Part shown: positions 53,521-63,249 of the stretch, one piece after another
Layout of the letters: each line of letters opens with the position of its first letter
Position numbering within the stretch: the first letter of the stretch is position 1
Assembly (NCBI RefSeq): GCF_018343535.1
Contig: NZ_JAGYPF010000002.1
Coordinates: 1,018,103-1,082,102 of the forward strand
DNA from: Neobacillus rhizophilus
GTDB taxonomy: Bacteria > Bacillota > Bacilli > Bacillales > Cytobacillaceae
DNA: 64,000 nucleotides
Direction: 5' to 3'
Notes under the pieces: model-generated
Databases searched by the model: none
What the model saw: the letters and a program-made list of their open reading frames with translations, nothing else
Told to the model about the DNA's origin: nothing
Position numbers and translations under genes: made by a program

Positions 53521-54366
53521 TTGATATACATCGGTGTAACAGGCTGGGGCGATCATGACAGTTTGTATACAGGTCCAATCACGTCCAGAGACAAATTAAA
53601 GGAATACGCAGGACATTTTCCAATCGTGGAAGTGGACACCGCCTTTTATGCGATACAGCCCCAAAGGAACGGCTTGAAATGGGTCAATGAAACGCCGCCT
53701 CAATTTCAATTTATCGTCAAAGCCTATCAAGGCATGACAGGCCATCTCCGTGGTGAAATACCTTTTGAAAATAAACAAGCAATGTTTCATGCATTTATAG
53801 AATCATTAGACCCCTATATTGAGAAAAATAAACTTGCAATGGTCTTATTTCAATTTCCGCCATGGTTTGATTGCAAACGGGAAAATGTAGATTACTTAAG
53901 ATGGTGCAAGCAGCAAATGGGGGATATTCCATGCGCACTTGAATTTAGACACCAATCCTGGTTTGCGCCGCAATACCGCAAACAGACACTGAAATTTATG
54001 AAAGAGGAAAACTGGATTCACAGCATATGTGATGAACCGCAATCCGGGGAGGGTTCCGTTCCGACGGTTCTTGTATCAACAAACCAACATAAGGTTCTCG
54101 TCAGATTCCACGGCCGCAATGTCCATGGCTGGCAAAAGAAAAACGCCGAGAATTGGCGGGATGTCCGCTACCTTTACCGCTATAACGAGCAAGAACTCCT
54201 AGAATGGTCCGGACACATCCAAAAGCTTACCAAGGAATGCGACGATGTATACCTCCTTTTTAATAACAATTCCGGCGGAGATGCGGCTGATAATGCCAAG
54301 CAGATGATGGACATTTTAAATATTGAATATGAGGGATTAGCACCAAGACAGCTAGACTTATTTTAA
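53521..54366 (+). CDS. yunF: DUF72-family protein YunF
   Basis: 281-aa TIM-barrel protein of the DUF72 group. The opening IYIGVTGWGDHDSLY, EVDTAFYAIQP and the later VRFHGRN segment are conserved. Function is unknown. The TTG at 53521 follows GCGGAGG with normal spacing and gives the length of B. subtilis YunF; a GTG three codons earlier lies within the ribosome site. First gene of the yunF-E-D-C-B series, in the B. subtilis order. Confidence 0.85.
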   Translation: MIYIGVTGWGDHDSLYTGPITSRDKLKEYAGHFPIVEVDTAFYAIQPQRNGLKWVNETPPQFQFIVKAYQGMTGHLRGEIPFENKQAMFHAFIESLDPYIEKNKLAMVLFQFPPWFDCKRENVDYLRWCKQQMGDIPCALEFRHQSWFAPQYRKQTLKFMKEENWIHSICDEPQSGEGSVPTVLVSTNQHKVLVRFHGRNVHGWQKKNAENWRDVRYLYRYNEQELLEWSGHIQKLTKECDDVYLLFNNNSGGDAADNAKQMMDILNIEYEGLAPRQLDLF

Positions 54367-54402
54367 ATACAACCAGAGTATACATAGAAAGAAAGTGAAA
54401 CC

Positions 54403-55224
54403 ATGGAATGGATTATCCTTCTTATCATCGGTATATGCGCAAGCTCATTGGGATCGCTGATAGGCCTTGGCGGCGGAATCATCGTTGTGCCGGCCTTGCT
54501 CTATTTGGCGACTATAAACGGGTTTGCCCATATACCTCCGCAGGTTGCCGTAGGAACATCGCTTTTTACGATGATTTTTACGGGTCTTTCCTCAGTCTTA
54601 GCTTATACAAAACATAAAGTGGTCGATTATAAGAGCGGGCTCATTTTTCTCATCGGCAGCGGCCCGGGGAGTATTCTAGGGGCGTGGGTAACTGAAAGTA
54701 TGAACCTTCATGCTTTTAATTTATATTTTGGACTATTTATTATTCTCGTCTCGATTATCCTGTTTGTAAAAGATAAATTAAAGCCAATACCATATCGGAA
54801 GGACAGAGGCATTACCCGTACCTTTACGGATAACAGGGGGAAAACCTTTGAATATGGCTACAGCCCCGTTGTTGCAGTCATTGTTTCGTTTGTTGTCGGG
54901 TTTTTATCAGGTATTTTTGGTGTTGGCGGCGGCTCACTGATGGTTCCAACGATGATTCTCATCTTTTTCTTCCCGCCGCATGTGGCTACAGCAACATCGA
55001 TGTTTATGATTTTACCAACCTCAATTTTAAGCTCCATTACGCACATCTCCTTAGGAAACGTCAACTGGCTTTATGCTTTGGCACTTGTGCCGGGGGCTTA
55101 TATTGGGGCGAACATTGGCGTATTTTTAAATACAAGATTAAAGAGCAAAACGATTGTCTGGATATTAAGAACGGTTCTTGTCATCGTAGGGGTTCGGTTA
55201 ATCTATGAAGGAATAACAGGGTAG
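54403..55224 (+). CDS. yunE: TauE/SafE-family sulfite exporter-like protein YunE
   Basis: 273-aa membrane protein with about eight helices in two related halves; each half begins with a glycine-rich motif (SLIGLGGGIIVVPALL near 20 and GIFGVGGGSLMVPTMIL near 170), the mark of TauE/SafE transporters of sulfur-containing anions. The substrate is not known. It follows yunF by 36 bp and precedes yunD by 10 bp, so probably one transcript. Confidence 0.87.
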   Translation: MEWIILLIIGICASSLGSLIGLGGGIIVVPALLYLATINGFAHIPPQVAVGTSLFTMIFTGLSSVLAYTKHKVVDYKSGLIFLIGSGPGSILGAWVTESMNLHAFNLYFGLFIILVSIILFVKDKLKPIPYRKDRGITRTFTDNRGKTFEYGYSPVVAVIVSFVVGFLSGIFGVGGGSLMVPTMILIFFFPPHVATATSMFMILPTSILSSITHISLGNVNWLYALALVPGAYIGANIGVFLNTRLKSKTIVWILRTVLVIVGVRLIYEGITG

Positions 55225-55234
55225 GTAGATACAA

Positions 55235-56584
55235 ATGGAAAGAATACATATATACCATACGAACGACATCCACAGCCACTTGGAAAATTGGCCGCGCATC
55301 GAGCAATTTTTAAAGCAGCAAAGGAAGCAGCACCAAGATCAGGATGAGGTTTTCCTATTTGATATTGGTGATTTCATTGACCGCTGGCATCCGTTGACAG
55401 AAGCGACCATGGGTAAAGCGAGTATTGAACTCTTAAACGAATGCCAATATACCGCCGTCACAATTGGCAATAACGAAGGAATCAACCTGCCGCATGACGG
55501 GTTGGAGCAGCTTTATGCCGCCTCAAAGTTTGATGTGCTAGCAGCGAATCTTTTTCAAAAAAATAACCAGCATCCAGACTGGGTGAAGCCCTATCAAATT
55601 TATCGAACCAAATCGGGTATCCGCCTTGGCGTTATCGGCTTAACGGCCAACTTCACGCATCTTTACGAATTATTGGGTTGGAACCTGACCGAGCCTTTAA
55701 ACGAACTTAAAAAATGGATCACAGCCGTAAAGGAACAATCAGACATGGTTATTCTGCTTTCCCACCTAGGCCTTCGTGATGATGAACGGATTGCAGCAGA
55801 ATTTCCTGAGATTGACGTGATTCTGGGTGCTCATACTCATCATTTTTTGGAAAATGGAAAGCTTGTAGACAATACGCTTTTGGCGGCCGCCGGAAAATTT
55901 GGTTATTATGTAGGCCATGTTACGATTGTGTTGGACAGCAAAAATAGCATTCAAGACAAACAAGCTATTCTTTATGATACAAAGGAGCTTCCGGCGGCTC
56001 TAAATGAGGCTCAGATAGCAGAGGCCTTTCTAGATAAAGGGAAAAAGCTGCTTAATGAAAGAGTCACGACCCTAACGAAGCCATTCTTAAGCGATCCGTT
56101 TAAGGAAACAGAGTTCTCGCTTTTCCTATGCAAAGCTTTACGAGAATGGTGCCATACCGAATGCGCGATGCTCAATGCCGGCCTCCTTCTCGGTCCGTTA
56201 TCCGGCGATGTGACAGAATTTGATCTTCTAAACATCTGCCCACACCCGATTAATCCGTGTGTTGTCGAGGTTACGGGCCAAGAATTAACGGAAATATTAC
56301 GGGAATCGATGGACAAGAGCCTCCATCAAAAACAAATAACAGGGCTTGGTTTTAGAGGCAATGAATTAGGATTATTTGTTTATGACGGAATAAGGTTTGA
56401 CTCCGGTGAGATTTTTATTAATGGAGAAAAGCTGGAGCCGCAAAAAATCTACACACTGGCACTGCCGGATATGTTTACGTTCGGACATTTTTTCAAAGGA
56501 GTTCTGCCTCATAAGAATAAGAAATATTTCCTGCCGGAATTTTTGCGTGATATCCTAAAATGGAAACTAAAGACCCAGTCTTAA
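55235..56584 (+). CDS. yunD: Metallophosphatase / 5'-nucleotidase-like protein YunD
   Basis: 449 aa. An N-terminal calcineurin-like phosphoesterase domain has metal ligands in HTNDIHSHLENW (residues 4-15), GDFIDR, GNNEG (with N and E) and the histidines in LGAHTHHFLENG. A C-terminal 5'-nucleotidase domain (about 250-449) has NAGLL and the substrate-stacking region GFRGNELG. There is no signal peptide, so unlike most UshA-type enzymes it is cytosolic. Substrate unknown. Confidence 0.87.
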   Translation: MERIHIYHTNDIHSHLENWPRIEQFLKQQRKQHQDQDEVFLFDIGDFIDRWHPLTEATMGKASIELLNECQYTAVTIGNNEGINLPHDGLEQLYAASKFDVLAANLFQKNNQHPDWVKPYQIYRTKSGIRLGVIGLTANFTHLYELLGWNLTEPLNELKKWITAVKEQSDMVILLSHLGLRDDERIAAEFPEIDVILGAHTHHFLENGKLVDNTLLAAAGKFGYYVGHVTIVLDSKNSIQDKQAILYDTKELPAALNEAQIAEAFLDKGKKLLNERVTTLTKPFLSDPFKETEFSLFLCKALREWCHTECAMLNAGLLLGPLSGDVTEFDLLNICPHPINPCVVEVTGQELTEILRESMDKSLHQKQITGLGFRGNELGLFVYDGIRFDSGEIFINGEKLEPQKIYTLALPDMFTFGHFFKGVLPHKNKKYFLPEFLRDILKWKLKTQS

Positions 56585-56651
56585 TCCTGGGACACACGCT
56601 TTTTCCTTTTCCTACATAATGTGATAGTAGGGAAAGGAGTGTGGAATCCTT

Positions 56652-56954
56652 ATGATTGATCTTTCACCAATTGAAATTGACGGCCATACGTTTCTTGCGG
56701 TCTCTGTATTACTTCCAAAAACGACCTTGCTTGCTGTGACAAGCGATAAAGGATATATAATGTGCGGTGCGTTGGATATCGGCTTATTAAATGATAAACT
56801 AAAGGACCGAAACATTATCGCTGGGAGAGCAGTCGGAGTAAGAACAATCGACCAGCTGTTGAACGCGCCGCTGGAATCCGTCACAATTGGAGCGGAGGAA
56901 TTAGGAATCTCAAAAGGCATGATTGGCAAGGATGCCTTGCTGAAAATGATATAA
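56652..56954 (+). CDS. yunC: DUF1805 protein YunC
   Basis: 100-aa small alpha/beta protein of unknown function. The segments KGYIMCGALDIGLLNDKL and AGRAVGVRTIDQLL are typical of DUF1805. GGAAAGGAG precedes the ATG. It ends at a terminator. Confidence 0.87.
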   Translation: MIDLSPIEIDGHTFLAVSVLLPKTTLLAVTSDKGYIMCGALDIGLLNDKLKDRNIIAGRAVGVRTIDQLLNAPLESVTIGAEELGISKGMIGKDALLKMI

Positions 56955-56982
56955 AAGTCTGCTTTCGTAGCAGGCTTTTTCC
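56954..56982 (+). terminator. Terminator of yunC
   Basis: AAAGTCTGCT / AGCAGGCTTT with a TTCGT loop and T run. Confidence 0.85.
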
Positions 56983-57043
56983 AATTTATTTATTGGGCTA
57001 GTTCACCCCTTTTACGCATACACATACGATGAAGGGGTGATTT

Positions 57044-57832
57044 TTGTTGGCAAAATTTCGCATGTACCGGCGGCGAAGAGGTCCGTTGCCTTTCCGATAT
57101 GTCATGCTTTTAACTTTTGTCTTTTTCCTGTTGACATCAGCAATCAGTGTGTTGCTTGTGAACAAAGGGATTGAACCTACCTTAATGAGATATGCCGAAT
57201 CCGAAACTCGAAATATCGCTTCCCTTGTGATAAATAGAGCTATTACCAAAAGGACCACTAATGTCGGAGAAAATAATCAAGTCGTGCAAATCATCCCAGG
57301 CAGCGATGGGGAGAAACAAAACTTTCAGTTAAATACGGATTTAATTAACAGGGTATTAGCTGAAACAACGGCACAAATTCAAAAGAATTTGAAGGCGGCA
57401 AAACAAGGTAATCTTGCCCAGCTGGAACAGATTACAGATGTGGAGATTGAGACAGAGAACACGAAGGATGAGAACTCGATCACCTGGTATGTTCCATTAG
57501 GGCAGGCAACCAATATAGCGCTGCTGGGGAACCTTGGTCCGAAAATCCCTGTCAAATTTCAAGCCATTGGGGAAGTGGAACCGGATGTGCATATCCAAAC
57601 GAAAGAAATGGGGATCAATAATACATGGGTGGAAGTCTCTATTCAGATAGAGGTCTCCGTTCAAATTATTACTCCATTTGCTACGAAAATTACGAAACTG
57701 AAGCAAAGTATTCCAGTAGGAAGTGCTCTTGTTGAGGGAACGGTTCCGCAGTTCTATAACGGCGGAGGAGGCACGATTCCATCCATTCAGGTTCCCGAGA
57801 AAAAGCAGGATACAAAAAAATCAGGAAATTAA
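57044..57832 (+). CDS. yunB: Sporulation protein YunB
   Basis: 262-aa sporulation protein, expressed in the mother cell in B. subtilis. A basic N-terminus (RMYRRRRGPLP) leads into one membrane helix at about residues 22-44, followed by an extracellular domain. The C-terminal Gly/Pro-rich tail ends in Lys. TTG start behind AAGGGGTGA (TTG at 57044 or 57047). Convergent with lytH across a shared terminator. Confidence 0.85.
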   Translation: MLAKFRMYRRRRGPLPFRYVMLLTFVFFLLTSAISVLLVNKGIEPTLMRYAESETRNIASLVINRAITKRTTNVGENNQVVQIIPGSDGEKQNFQLNTDLINRVLAETTAQIQKNLKAAKQGNLAQLEQITDVEIETENTKDENSITWYVPLGQATNIALLGNLGPKIPVKFQAIGEVEPDVHIQTKEMGINNTWVEVSIQIEVSVQIITPFATKITKLKQSIPVGSALVEGTVPQFYNGGGGTIPSIQVPEKKQDTKKSGN

Positions 57833-57835
57833 CAA

Positions 57836-57869
57836 AAGGACTATCCATCATGGACAGTCCTTATTTTTT
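57836..57869. terminator. Bidirectional terminator between yunB and lytH
   Basis: AAGGACTATCCA / TGGACAGTCCTT with a short loop and A/T runs between convergent genes; its 3' arm contains the lytH stop. Confidence 0.83.
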
Positions 57870-58844
57870 GCGAACATTCATCCGTTCAATCCGTTTCCAC
57901 TTTGCTAAATACGGATAGGGGTCAAATGACCATTCGGTAATCCCATTATCTTTATACATGCCGTAATGGAGATGCGGAGGGAATTTTCCTGATGTGCCTG
58001 GAGGGCCGTAGCCTGAGCTTCCTACTCCGCCGATCACCATCCCGGGTTTAACAATTTGCCCGACCTGCAAGTCTTTGGCAAACCCGCTGAGATGGGCAAA
58101 GTAATGATATGTGTTATTTATATCCCGGATGCCTATTCTCCAACCGCCAAATTTGTTCCAGCCCTTCATTTCCACAATCCCGTAACCGGTAGCTCTTACC
58201 GGAACACCATAGCCGGCAAAAATGTCAGTGCCCTCATGAATTCTTCGGCCGCCCCAGCCCCGGGCATCCCCCCAGGTGCTGCGATAGCTATGATTGCTTC
58301 TTAACGGAACCGGGAAAACATTTGAATCCAAATTCAGCCGCCCAAAATGACGGTAGATTTTGGCATAGCTGACGATGCTGCCAACCGTTCGATCACGGTG
58401 GTAATAATCCCATAAACCGATTTTAATATTATCTTCATCTACTCCGTAAGAAAGCAGATAATGAGCAAAGGAATATAATACATCTTCATCATTTTTCAGG
58501 CTGGCATTTCCATCTCCATCCCCATCAACTCCGACTCCATTAAAAAACTGGATAATTGCAGGATTCTCTTCTGATGGATTAGGATTAGTCAGCCCGGCCC
58601 ATTGTTCAGGGCGAAAATAAATGCCAATCAGGCTCTCTGGTTTTGGCAAATCGCGGCGTGACAAGCGGACATTTCGTTCATATTGGTCAACCGCAGCTAA
58701 ATAATACCAAGGAATTTGGGTGATGGTTTCAACCTTCTTATAAAGCTTCATTCGTTCCTGGTATGGATCGGCTTCCGCAGCTTTTGCCCCTATACTTGAG
58801 GTAAATAACAAGAGGAAAGCTGCTATTATCAGCACAGCCCGCAT
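57861..58844 (-). CDS. lytH: Sporulation peptidoglycan endopeptidase LytH (M23)
   Basis: 327-aa exported L-Ala-D-Glu endopeptidase that trims cortex peptide stems to single L-alanine. A signal peptide (residues 1-24, MRAVLIIAAFLLLFTSS) is followed by a helical domain, then the M23 metallopeptidase: HEGTDIFAGYGVPV gives the first His and Asp, HLHYGMY the HxH. The start at 58844 follows GGAAGGGAG; the 54-codon upstream extension is not coding. In B. subtilis it is a SigG gene; I see no clear SigG promoter. Confidence 0.9.
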   Translation of the reverse strand: MRAVLIIAAFLLLFTSSIGAKAAEADPYQERMKLYKKVETITQIPWYYLAAVDQYERNVRLSRRDLPKPESLIGIYFRPEQWAGLTNPNPSEENPAIIQFFNGVGVDGDGDGNASLKNDEDVLYSFAHYLLSYGVDEDNIKIGLWDYYHRDRTVGSIVSYAKIYRHFGRLNLDSNVFPVPLRSNHSYRSTWGDARGWGGRRIHEGTDIFAGYGVPVRATGYGIVEMKGWNKFGGWRIGIRDINNTYHYFAHLSGFAKDLQVGQIVKPGMVIGGVGSSGYGPPGTSGKFPPHLHYGMYKDNGITEWSFDPYPYLAKWKRIERMNVRKK

Positions 58845-59021
58845 AGGAAATCTCCCTTCCCATTTATTGTACAAGGTTAGTTTATGAATTCTAGAACATT
58901 TCATTATGGTCAATAATTGGAAATCGGGAAAATCTTTGCGGCAGATGCTGACTTCTTGTCGATGTCGACCCAGTATGTTAAAGTGACAACAGGAGTGTTT
59001 ATACATAGTCGGGGGTGCATG

Positions 59022-59942
59022 ATGAGCAAGAAAGAGGAAGTTCTGAGAAAACCTGATTGGTTAAAAATAAAGCTTAATACAAATGAATCATATACGGGAT
59101 TAAAGAAATTGATGCGGGAAAAGAATCTTCACACCGTTTGTGAAGAGGCGCGCTGCCCGAATATCCATGAATGCTGGGCAGTACGGCGAACGGCTACTTT
59201 TATGATTCTCGGTGATACCTGTACCAGGGCATGCCGCTTTTGTGCAGTAAAAACGGGTCTGCCAACAGAACTGGATTGGCAGGAACCGGAAAGAGTCGCC
59301 GATTCTGTTCAACTTATGAACCTGAAGCATGTCGTTGTAACCGCAGTTGCCAGAGATGATTTAAAGGATGGCGGTGCTGCTGTTTTTGCGGAAACCGTTC
59401 GGGCCATCCGCCGGAAAAACCCGTTTACAAGCATCGAGGTCTTGCCGTCTGATATGGGCGGAAAAGAAGAAAACCTGCGAACATTGATGGATGCGAAGCC
59501 AGATATTTTAAACCATAATATCGAAACGGTCAGACGCCTGACACCGAGAGTCAGAGCCCGTGCAAAATATGACCGGTCACTAGAGTTCCTGCGCCGGGCA
59601 AAGGAAATGAATCCGAGTATTCCGACGAAATCAAGCTTAATGATTGGCCTTGGTGAAACAAAGGAAGAAATTATTGAGGTTATGGATGATTTGCGGGCAA
59701 ATCATGTTGATATCATGACGATTGGCCAGTATTTGCAGCCGACCAAAAGCCACCTAAAGGTTATTAAATACTATAGCCCTGATGAGTTTAATGAATTCCG
59801 CGAAATTGCCATAAGTAAGGGGTTCAGCCATTGCGAAGCGGGACCGCTTGTGCGTTCTTCTTATCACGCTGACGAACAAGTAAATGCTGCTGCAAAGCAT
59901 AAGCAATTACTTGGCGAACAAAGTGCGCAGGAAGCTAAATAA
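59022..59942 (+). CDS. lipA: Lipoyl synthase
   Basis: 306-aa radical-SAM enzyme that inserts two sulfur atoms into protein-bound octanoyl chains. The auxiliary cluster motif [12 protein letters not shown] and radical-SAM motif CTRACRFC are intact, as is the C-terminal VRSSYHADE segment with the conserved Ser. The ATG at 59022 (or 59019) follows GGGGGTG and gives the standard start; the upstream open frame is spurious. It needs Fe-S clusters from the Suf system and works on GcvH, both in this window. Confidence 0.94.
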   Translation: MSKKEEVLRKPDWLKIKLNTNESYTGLKKLMREKNLHTVCEEARCPNIHECWAVRRTATFMILGDTCTRACRFCAVKTGLPTELDWQEPERVADSVQLMNLKHVVVTAVARDDLKDGGAAVFAETVRAIRRKNPFTSIEVLPSDMGGKEENLRTLMDAKPDILNHNIETVRRLTPRVRARAKYDRSLEFLRRAKEMNPSIPTKSSLMIGLGETKEEIIEVMDDLRANHVDIMTIGQYLQPTKSHLKVIKYYSPDEFNEFREIAISKGFSHCEAGPLVRSSYHADEQVNAAAKHKQLLGEQSAQEAK

Positions 59943-59951
59943 CTTGAATTT

Positions 59952-59988
59952 AAAAAGAGTTCAGCCCTTAAAGGTCTGAACTCTTTTT
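59952..59988. terminator. Bidirectional terminator between lipA and yutC
   Basis: AAAAAGAGTTCAG / CTGAACTCTTTTT with an inner CCTTAAAGG, between convergent genes. Confidence 0.88.
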
Positions 59989-59989
59989 A

Positions 59990-60631
59990 TTAGCGTTGGT
60001 GATTATAATTCATATCGTCCTTTGTCAGGCCGTTTTCATCTTCATGATCGTTCAGTCTTGTTCCTTGTGGAGATGTTTTCATTTGCTTGATTACATAATT
60101 TACCTGGTCACGTGATTTGCCGCTTAGGGAATCCAAATTCGCCAGGTTTTGGATATCTTGGATATGGACTTTATTATCACTGACGTATGCATGGTAGTAC
60201 CTTGGGACAACGGATAATGCTGTTTTCTTCACTTGGTCAGCCGTTAAATTTCTGTCCTTCGAATCGGTCCGGTACGCCACTAAGACTTCTCTGTCCGTTA
60301 CTAATGTAGCCACATCATGGACGTTTGGAATATTGGCGCTTAAGCGACTGATGACATGGGCTACTTGTTCACGGTCAAGGGCCGTGTAGCCATCATTCGT
60401 GTTATTATCGTTCATCAGTGGACTTTTCTGGTGACGTACAAAGCCATAGTCATTGTTGGCGTTACGGATATCCTTGCTGGCACCTTCACGGTAGAGCTCA
60501 TGCCGTTTATTGTTCACATTAATGGTATTGCCGGATTCTTCATATACATCGTTTTTACCCATATCCTTAGAACAGCCTGTGACTGCAGTTAATGCACATA
60601 ACCCAATGATTATGCCTAATTTTTTCAACAT
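59990..60631 (-). CDS. yutC: YhcN/YlaJ-family sporulation lipoprotein (YutC-like)
   Basis: 213-aa lipoprotein with signal peptide and lipobox VTGC (Cys at about residue 20). The rest is a YhcN/YlaJ domain with AHVISRLSANIPNVHDVATLV and VSDNKVHIQD. Such proteins sit in the spore inner membrane and support germination or outgrowth. The ATG at 60631 follows AAGGAGGTG. Position after lipA agrees with yutC. Confidence 0.83.
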   Translation of the reverse strand: MLKKLGIIIGLCALTAVTGCSKDMGKNDVYEESGNTINVNNKRHELYREGASKDIRNANNDYGFVRHQKSPLMNDNNTNDGYTALDREQVAHVISRLSANIPNVHDVATLVTDREVLVAYRTDSKDRNLTADQVKKTALSVVPRYYHAYVSDNKVHIQDIQNLANLDSLSGKSRDQVNYVIKQMKTSPQGTRLNDHEDENGLTKDDMNYNHQR

Positions 60632-60743
60632 TAACACCTCCTTTTATTAGATTTTCCAAAGCACTTATTTTTTTTCTTAGTAATTGATGGTGAATCGGTT
60701 ATAATGGGATAAAGAATAGCTGGCAAAATTTGAGGTGAAAACC

Positions 60744-61019
60744 ATGATTCTTATTAATAACACTACTTACGAACTTGTACAGGAATTTCGGGATGGTTTT
60801 AATGAGGAAGCTCTAAAGGCTAGATATAGTGACATCTTATCCAGATATGATTATATTGTGGGGGATTGGGGCTATGGCCAGCTCCGATTAAAAGGCTTCT
60901 TTGAGGACCAAAATCAAAAAGCAACCTTTGATACAAAAATTAGCACATTAAGTGAGTATCTGTATGAATACTGCAATTTTGGCTGTGCTTATTTTGTATT
61001 GAAAAAGGTAAAAAAATAA
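60744..61019 (+). CDS. yutD: YutD-family protein (DUF1027)
   Basis: 91-aa cytosolic protein of unknown function. RYSDILSRYDYIVGDWGYGQLRLKGF is the conserved core of the family, visible in residues 25-50, and the C-terminus has CNFGCAYFVL. The ATG at 60744 follows GAGGTG (a GTG three codons before is part of the site). It is followed by its own terminator. Confidence 0.87.
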   Translation: MILINNTTYELVQEFRDGFNEEALKARYSDILSRYDYIVGDWGYGQLRLKGFFEDQNQKATFDTKISTLSEYLYEYCNFGCAYFVLKKVKK

Positions 61020-61048
61020 ACGAAGGGCGATTAATCCCCTTCGTTTTT
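61017..61048 (+). terminator. Terminator of yutD
   Basis: AAACGAAGGG / CCCTTCGTTT with an 11-nt loop (GCGATTAATCC region) and T run; the 5' arm overlaps the stop. Confidence 0.83.
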
Positions 61049-61128
61049 AGCTAATAAGAAAGTATAAATTCAACTACGCCTCTGTCTTCGTCCTTCGGAC
61101 CCGTCAATCGGCGAGTTTTCATTTAAGT

Positions 61129-61422
61129 TTACGGTTCGTTATTGTTATACGGGGCCAGTTCACCGGTTTCTTTATCATCATGCGGTGGATGTGCCCCCGG
61201 GTATTCTCTTGGCAAATCCTGATGCAGGGCCTTAAATTCATAGTTAAATGCACTGTGCCGGCGCTGCCCCTCTTCCCACGGGGTACTCTTTAGTTCGACA
61301 GGGTCTTCTTTTCGAATTGGAGAACCTAAAGGCCCCTCCGGAAATTCTTCCGCGGTAAGATAGTTCCGCTGTACTTCCACATTCGAGAAGTCCCCGTATT
61401 GATCGGAATCCTTTTTTGCCAT
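61129..61422 (-). CDS. Conserved small hydrophilic protein
   Basis: 97-aa acidic, hydrophilic, probably disordered cytosolic protein without a known domain (central RNYLTAEEFPEGPLGSPI, C-terminal HPPHDDKETGELAPYN). The start at 61422 follows AAGGAGTGAG; an extension of 16 codons upstream has no site. Similar proteins are common and unnamed in Bacillaceae. It runs in the same direction as the next gene, 58 bp away. Confidence 0.7.
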   Translation of the reverse strand: MAKKDSDQYGDFSNVEVQRNYLTAEEFPEGPLGSPIRKEDPVELKSTPWEEGQRRHSAFNYEFKALHQDLPREYPGAHPPHDDKETGELAPYNNNEP

Positions 61423-61480
61423 GTTCCTCACTCCTTTTTCTTTTATTATTTCATTCCGAGTGAAAAACATGAATGAACCT

Positions 61481-61747
61481 TTAAATAATCTCCTGTAAGA
61501 AGGATTTTAGCTCTTCAGCTTCTGCTTCATTTATGTTAAAAGCATATTCTAAATATCCTTCTTCCTCGAGGTCATCATGCCCAATGATGGCAAATCGATT
61601 TCCTTGCATATTCATTACAAGGGATTTGCCGTAGTGCCGGTCCGTTTTTACGATTGCCAAATCATAACGTTGATTTTCCCCGACAAAGCTGACAAACCTT
61701 GTTTTGGTATTTTCGGTATCATCATATAAAAAAAAACGCTCGCTCAT
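61481..61747 (-). CDS. DUF3055 protein
   Basis: 88-aa cytosolic alpha/beta protein of unknown function. The opening ERFFLYDDTENTKTRFVSF and AIIGHDDLEEEGYLEYAF are family features. AAAAGGAGAT precedes the ATG. It is the first gene of a two-gene minus-strand unit. Confidence 0.8.
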   Translation of the reverse strand: MSERFFLYDDTENTKTRFVSFVGENQRYDLAIVKTDRHYGKSLVMNMQGNRFAIIGHDDLEEEGYLEYAFNINEAEAEELKSFLQEII

Positions 61748-61920
61748 TTTATATCTCCTTTTAAAAAAATACTCTCACATTATCTATAGTAACAAATTCC
61801 TGCAGTGGATGGGAGAAGGATTAAATAGGAATATTTTTTTTCGAAAAATACGGATAATGTAAAAATATGTTATAATATAACTAAATCTGTAAGCCAAAAC
61901 TGGTTGTGAGGGATGAATGT

Positions 61921-63222
61921 ATGGCTCGTCGCATCATGAATAAGCTAAAAGGGGCAATGGAATGGGGGAAGATTTTGCTTCCTGCTGCTTCCTTGCGCTT
62001 TTATCCGCCTCAATTTATATTGCGCAACCCTGTATTAGAGGGTGTAACAGCCGCCTTTCAATCAGGCTTGGAGGCAGCTGTTATTGTTTTTCATTTGCAA
62101 AATATGAATGAATTGTCGGTTTTACAAGGCAAATCACAGCAAGGTTATTTCATGAAGCAGTTAAAAAAGTATTTTCGCCATGCTGTCCAAGAGGAACTGA
62201 AAGAAGAGGAGATCATTTCGCTGCATGATTTTTATGGTGATATGGTGACCTTGATCATGAAGGTGGATGTTGATAAAAACACTTTGTCTGATATGGACCA
62301 TGTCATAAACGGATTGCTTTATTATGTTGAGGGCAGTCTCCAAAAACATTATCCTTCACAGCAAATTCACTTTGAAACCGGATATATGTTTATTGACAAG
62401 AAACATTTCTCCATTTCTGATTCCATCCAAAAAGCCCATCGACAGGCCATTGCGATGGCTGAAAAAAGACTTGCAGTAAAATATGATGATATAGATTATA
62501 TGATCAATCAAATTATTGCTAATAAAAATATCCGTCTGCTGGCCCAGCCCATTATTGATGTGGCAACAAATGAAATCCGTGCATGGGAGCTCTTGACACG
62601 GGGGCCTAAAGGTACGGCAGTAGAAAATCCTTTGCCGTTATTCTCGGTTGCAAGGCAGACAGGGACATTATATGCACTCGAAATGCTGGTATTGGAAAAA
62701 GCGTTTGAACAAATTAAGAAAGCAAAATGCAGACAGGATATTTTTATCAATTGTACTCCGTTAACCCTTGGAAATATTCGTTTCACAAGGGATATAAAGA
62801 ATTTATTGCAAAGATTCACTGGTATATCACCAAAACAAATAACAATTGAAATTACAGAAAACGATTCAATCGAAGGTTTAAAGAATTTCATTTATAATAT
62901 AAAAATGTTACGATTAATGGGGTTTCGAATTGCCATTGATGATACAGGCGCGGGATACTCCAATTTAAGTACTATTAGTGAAATTATGCCAGATATTATA
63001 AAAATTGACCGATCTCTTATTCAAAATATCGATAAAAACTCGCTTAAGGAATCGATGTTAAAGGGGATTCTCCTAGTCGCGCGGGAGGCAGGTTCACTGG
63101 TTGTCGCGGAGGGAATCGAAAATGAGGATGAGGCATCTGTCCTCACAAGAAACAAGGTCGATTTGGCACAAGGATATTTCTACGCTCCGCCTACTGTACT
63201 AAACATGGAGATGGCAACTTAG
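61921..63222 (+). CDS. EAL-domain protein (c-di-GMP phosphodiesterase family)
   Basis: 433 aa. An unnamed N-terminal region (1-205) perhaps holds a degenerate GGDEF-like or sensor fold. The EAL domain (about 205-430) has ELL in place of EAL (AWELLTRG), then the metal and catalytic residues N (NCTPLTLG), E (TIEITEND), DD (AIDDTGAGYSNL), K (IKIDRSLI), E (AEGIEN) and Q-G (AQGYFYAPP). All key residues remain, so it is probably active. It has no membrane helix. Start at 61921, with GAGGG upstream. Confidence 0.83.
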   Translation: MARRIMNKLKGAMEWGKILLPAASLRFYPPQFILRNPVLEGVTAAFQSGLEAAVIVFHLQNMNELSVLQGKSQQGYFMKQLKKYFRHAVQEELKEEEIISLHDFYGDMVTLIMKVDVDKNTLSDMDHVINGLLYYVEGSLQKHYPSQQIHFETGYMFIDKKHFSISDSIQKAHRQAIAMAEKRLAVKYDDIDYMINQIIANKNIRLLAQPIIDVATNEIRAWELLTRGPKGTAVENPLPLFSVARQTGTLYALEMLVLEKAFEQIKKAKCRQDIFINCTPLTLGNIRFTRDIKNLLQRFTGISPKQITIEITENDSIEGLKNFIYNIKMLRLMGFRIAIDDTGAGYSNLSTISEIMPDIIKIDRSLIQNIDKNSLKESMLKGILLVAREAGSLVVAEGIENEDEASVLTRNKVDLAQGYFYAPPTVLNMEMAT

Positions 63223-63249
63223 AACAGAAAATAGAAGGAAGTGGAGTTC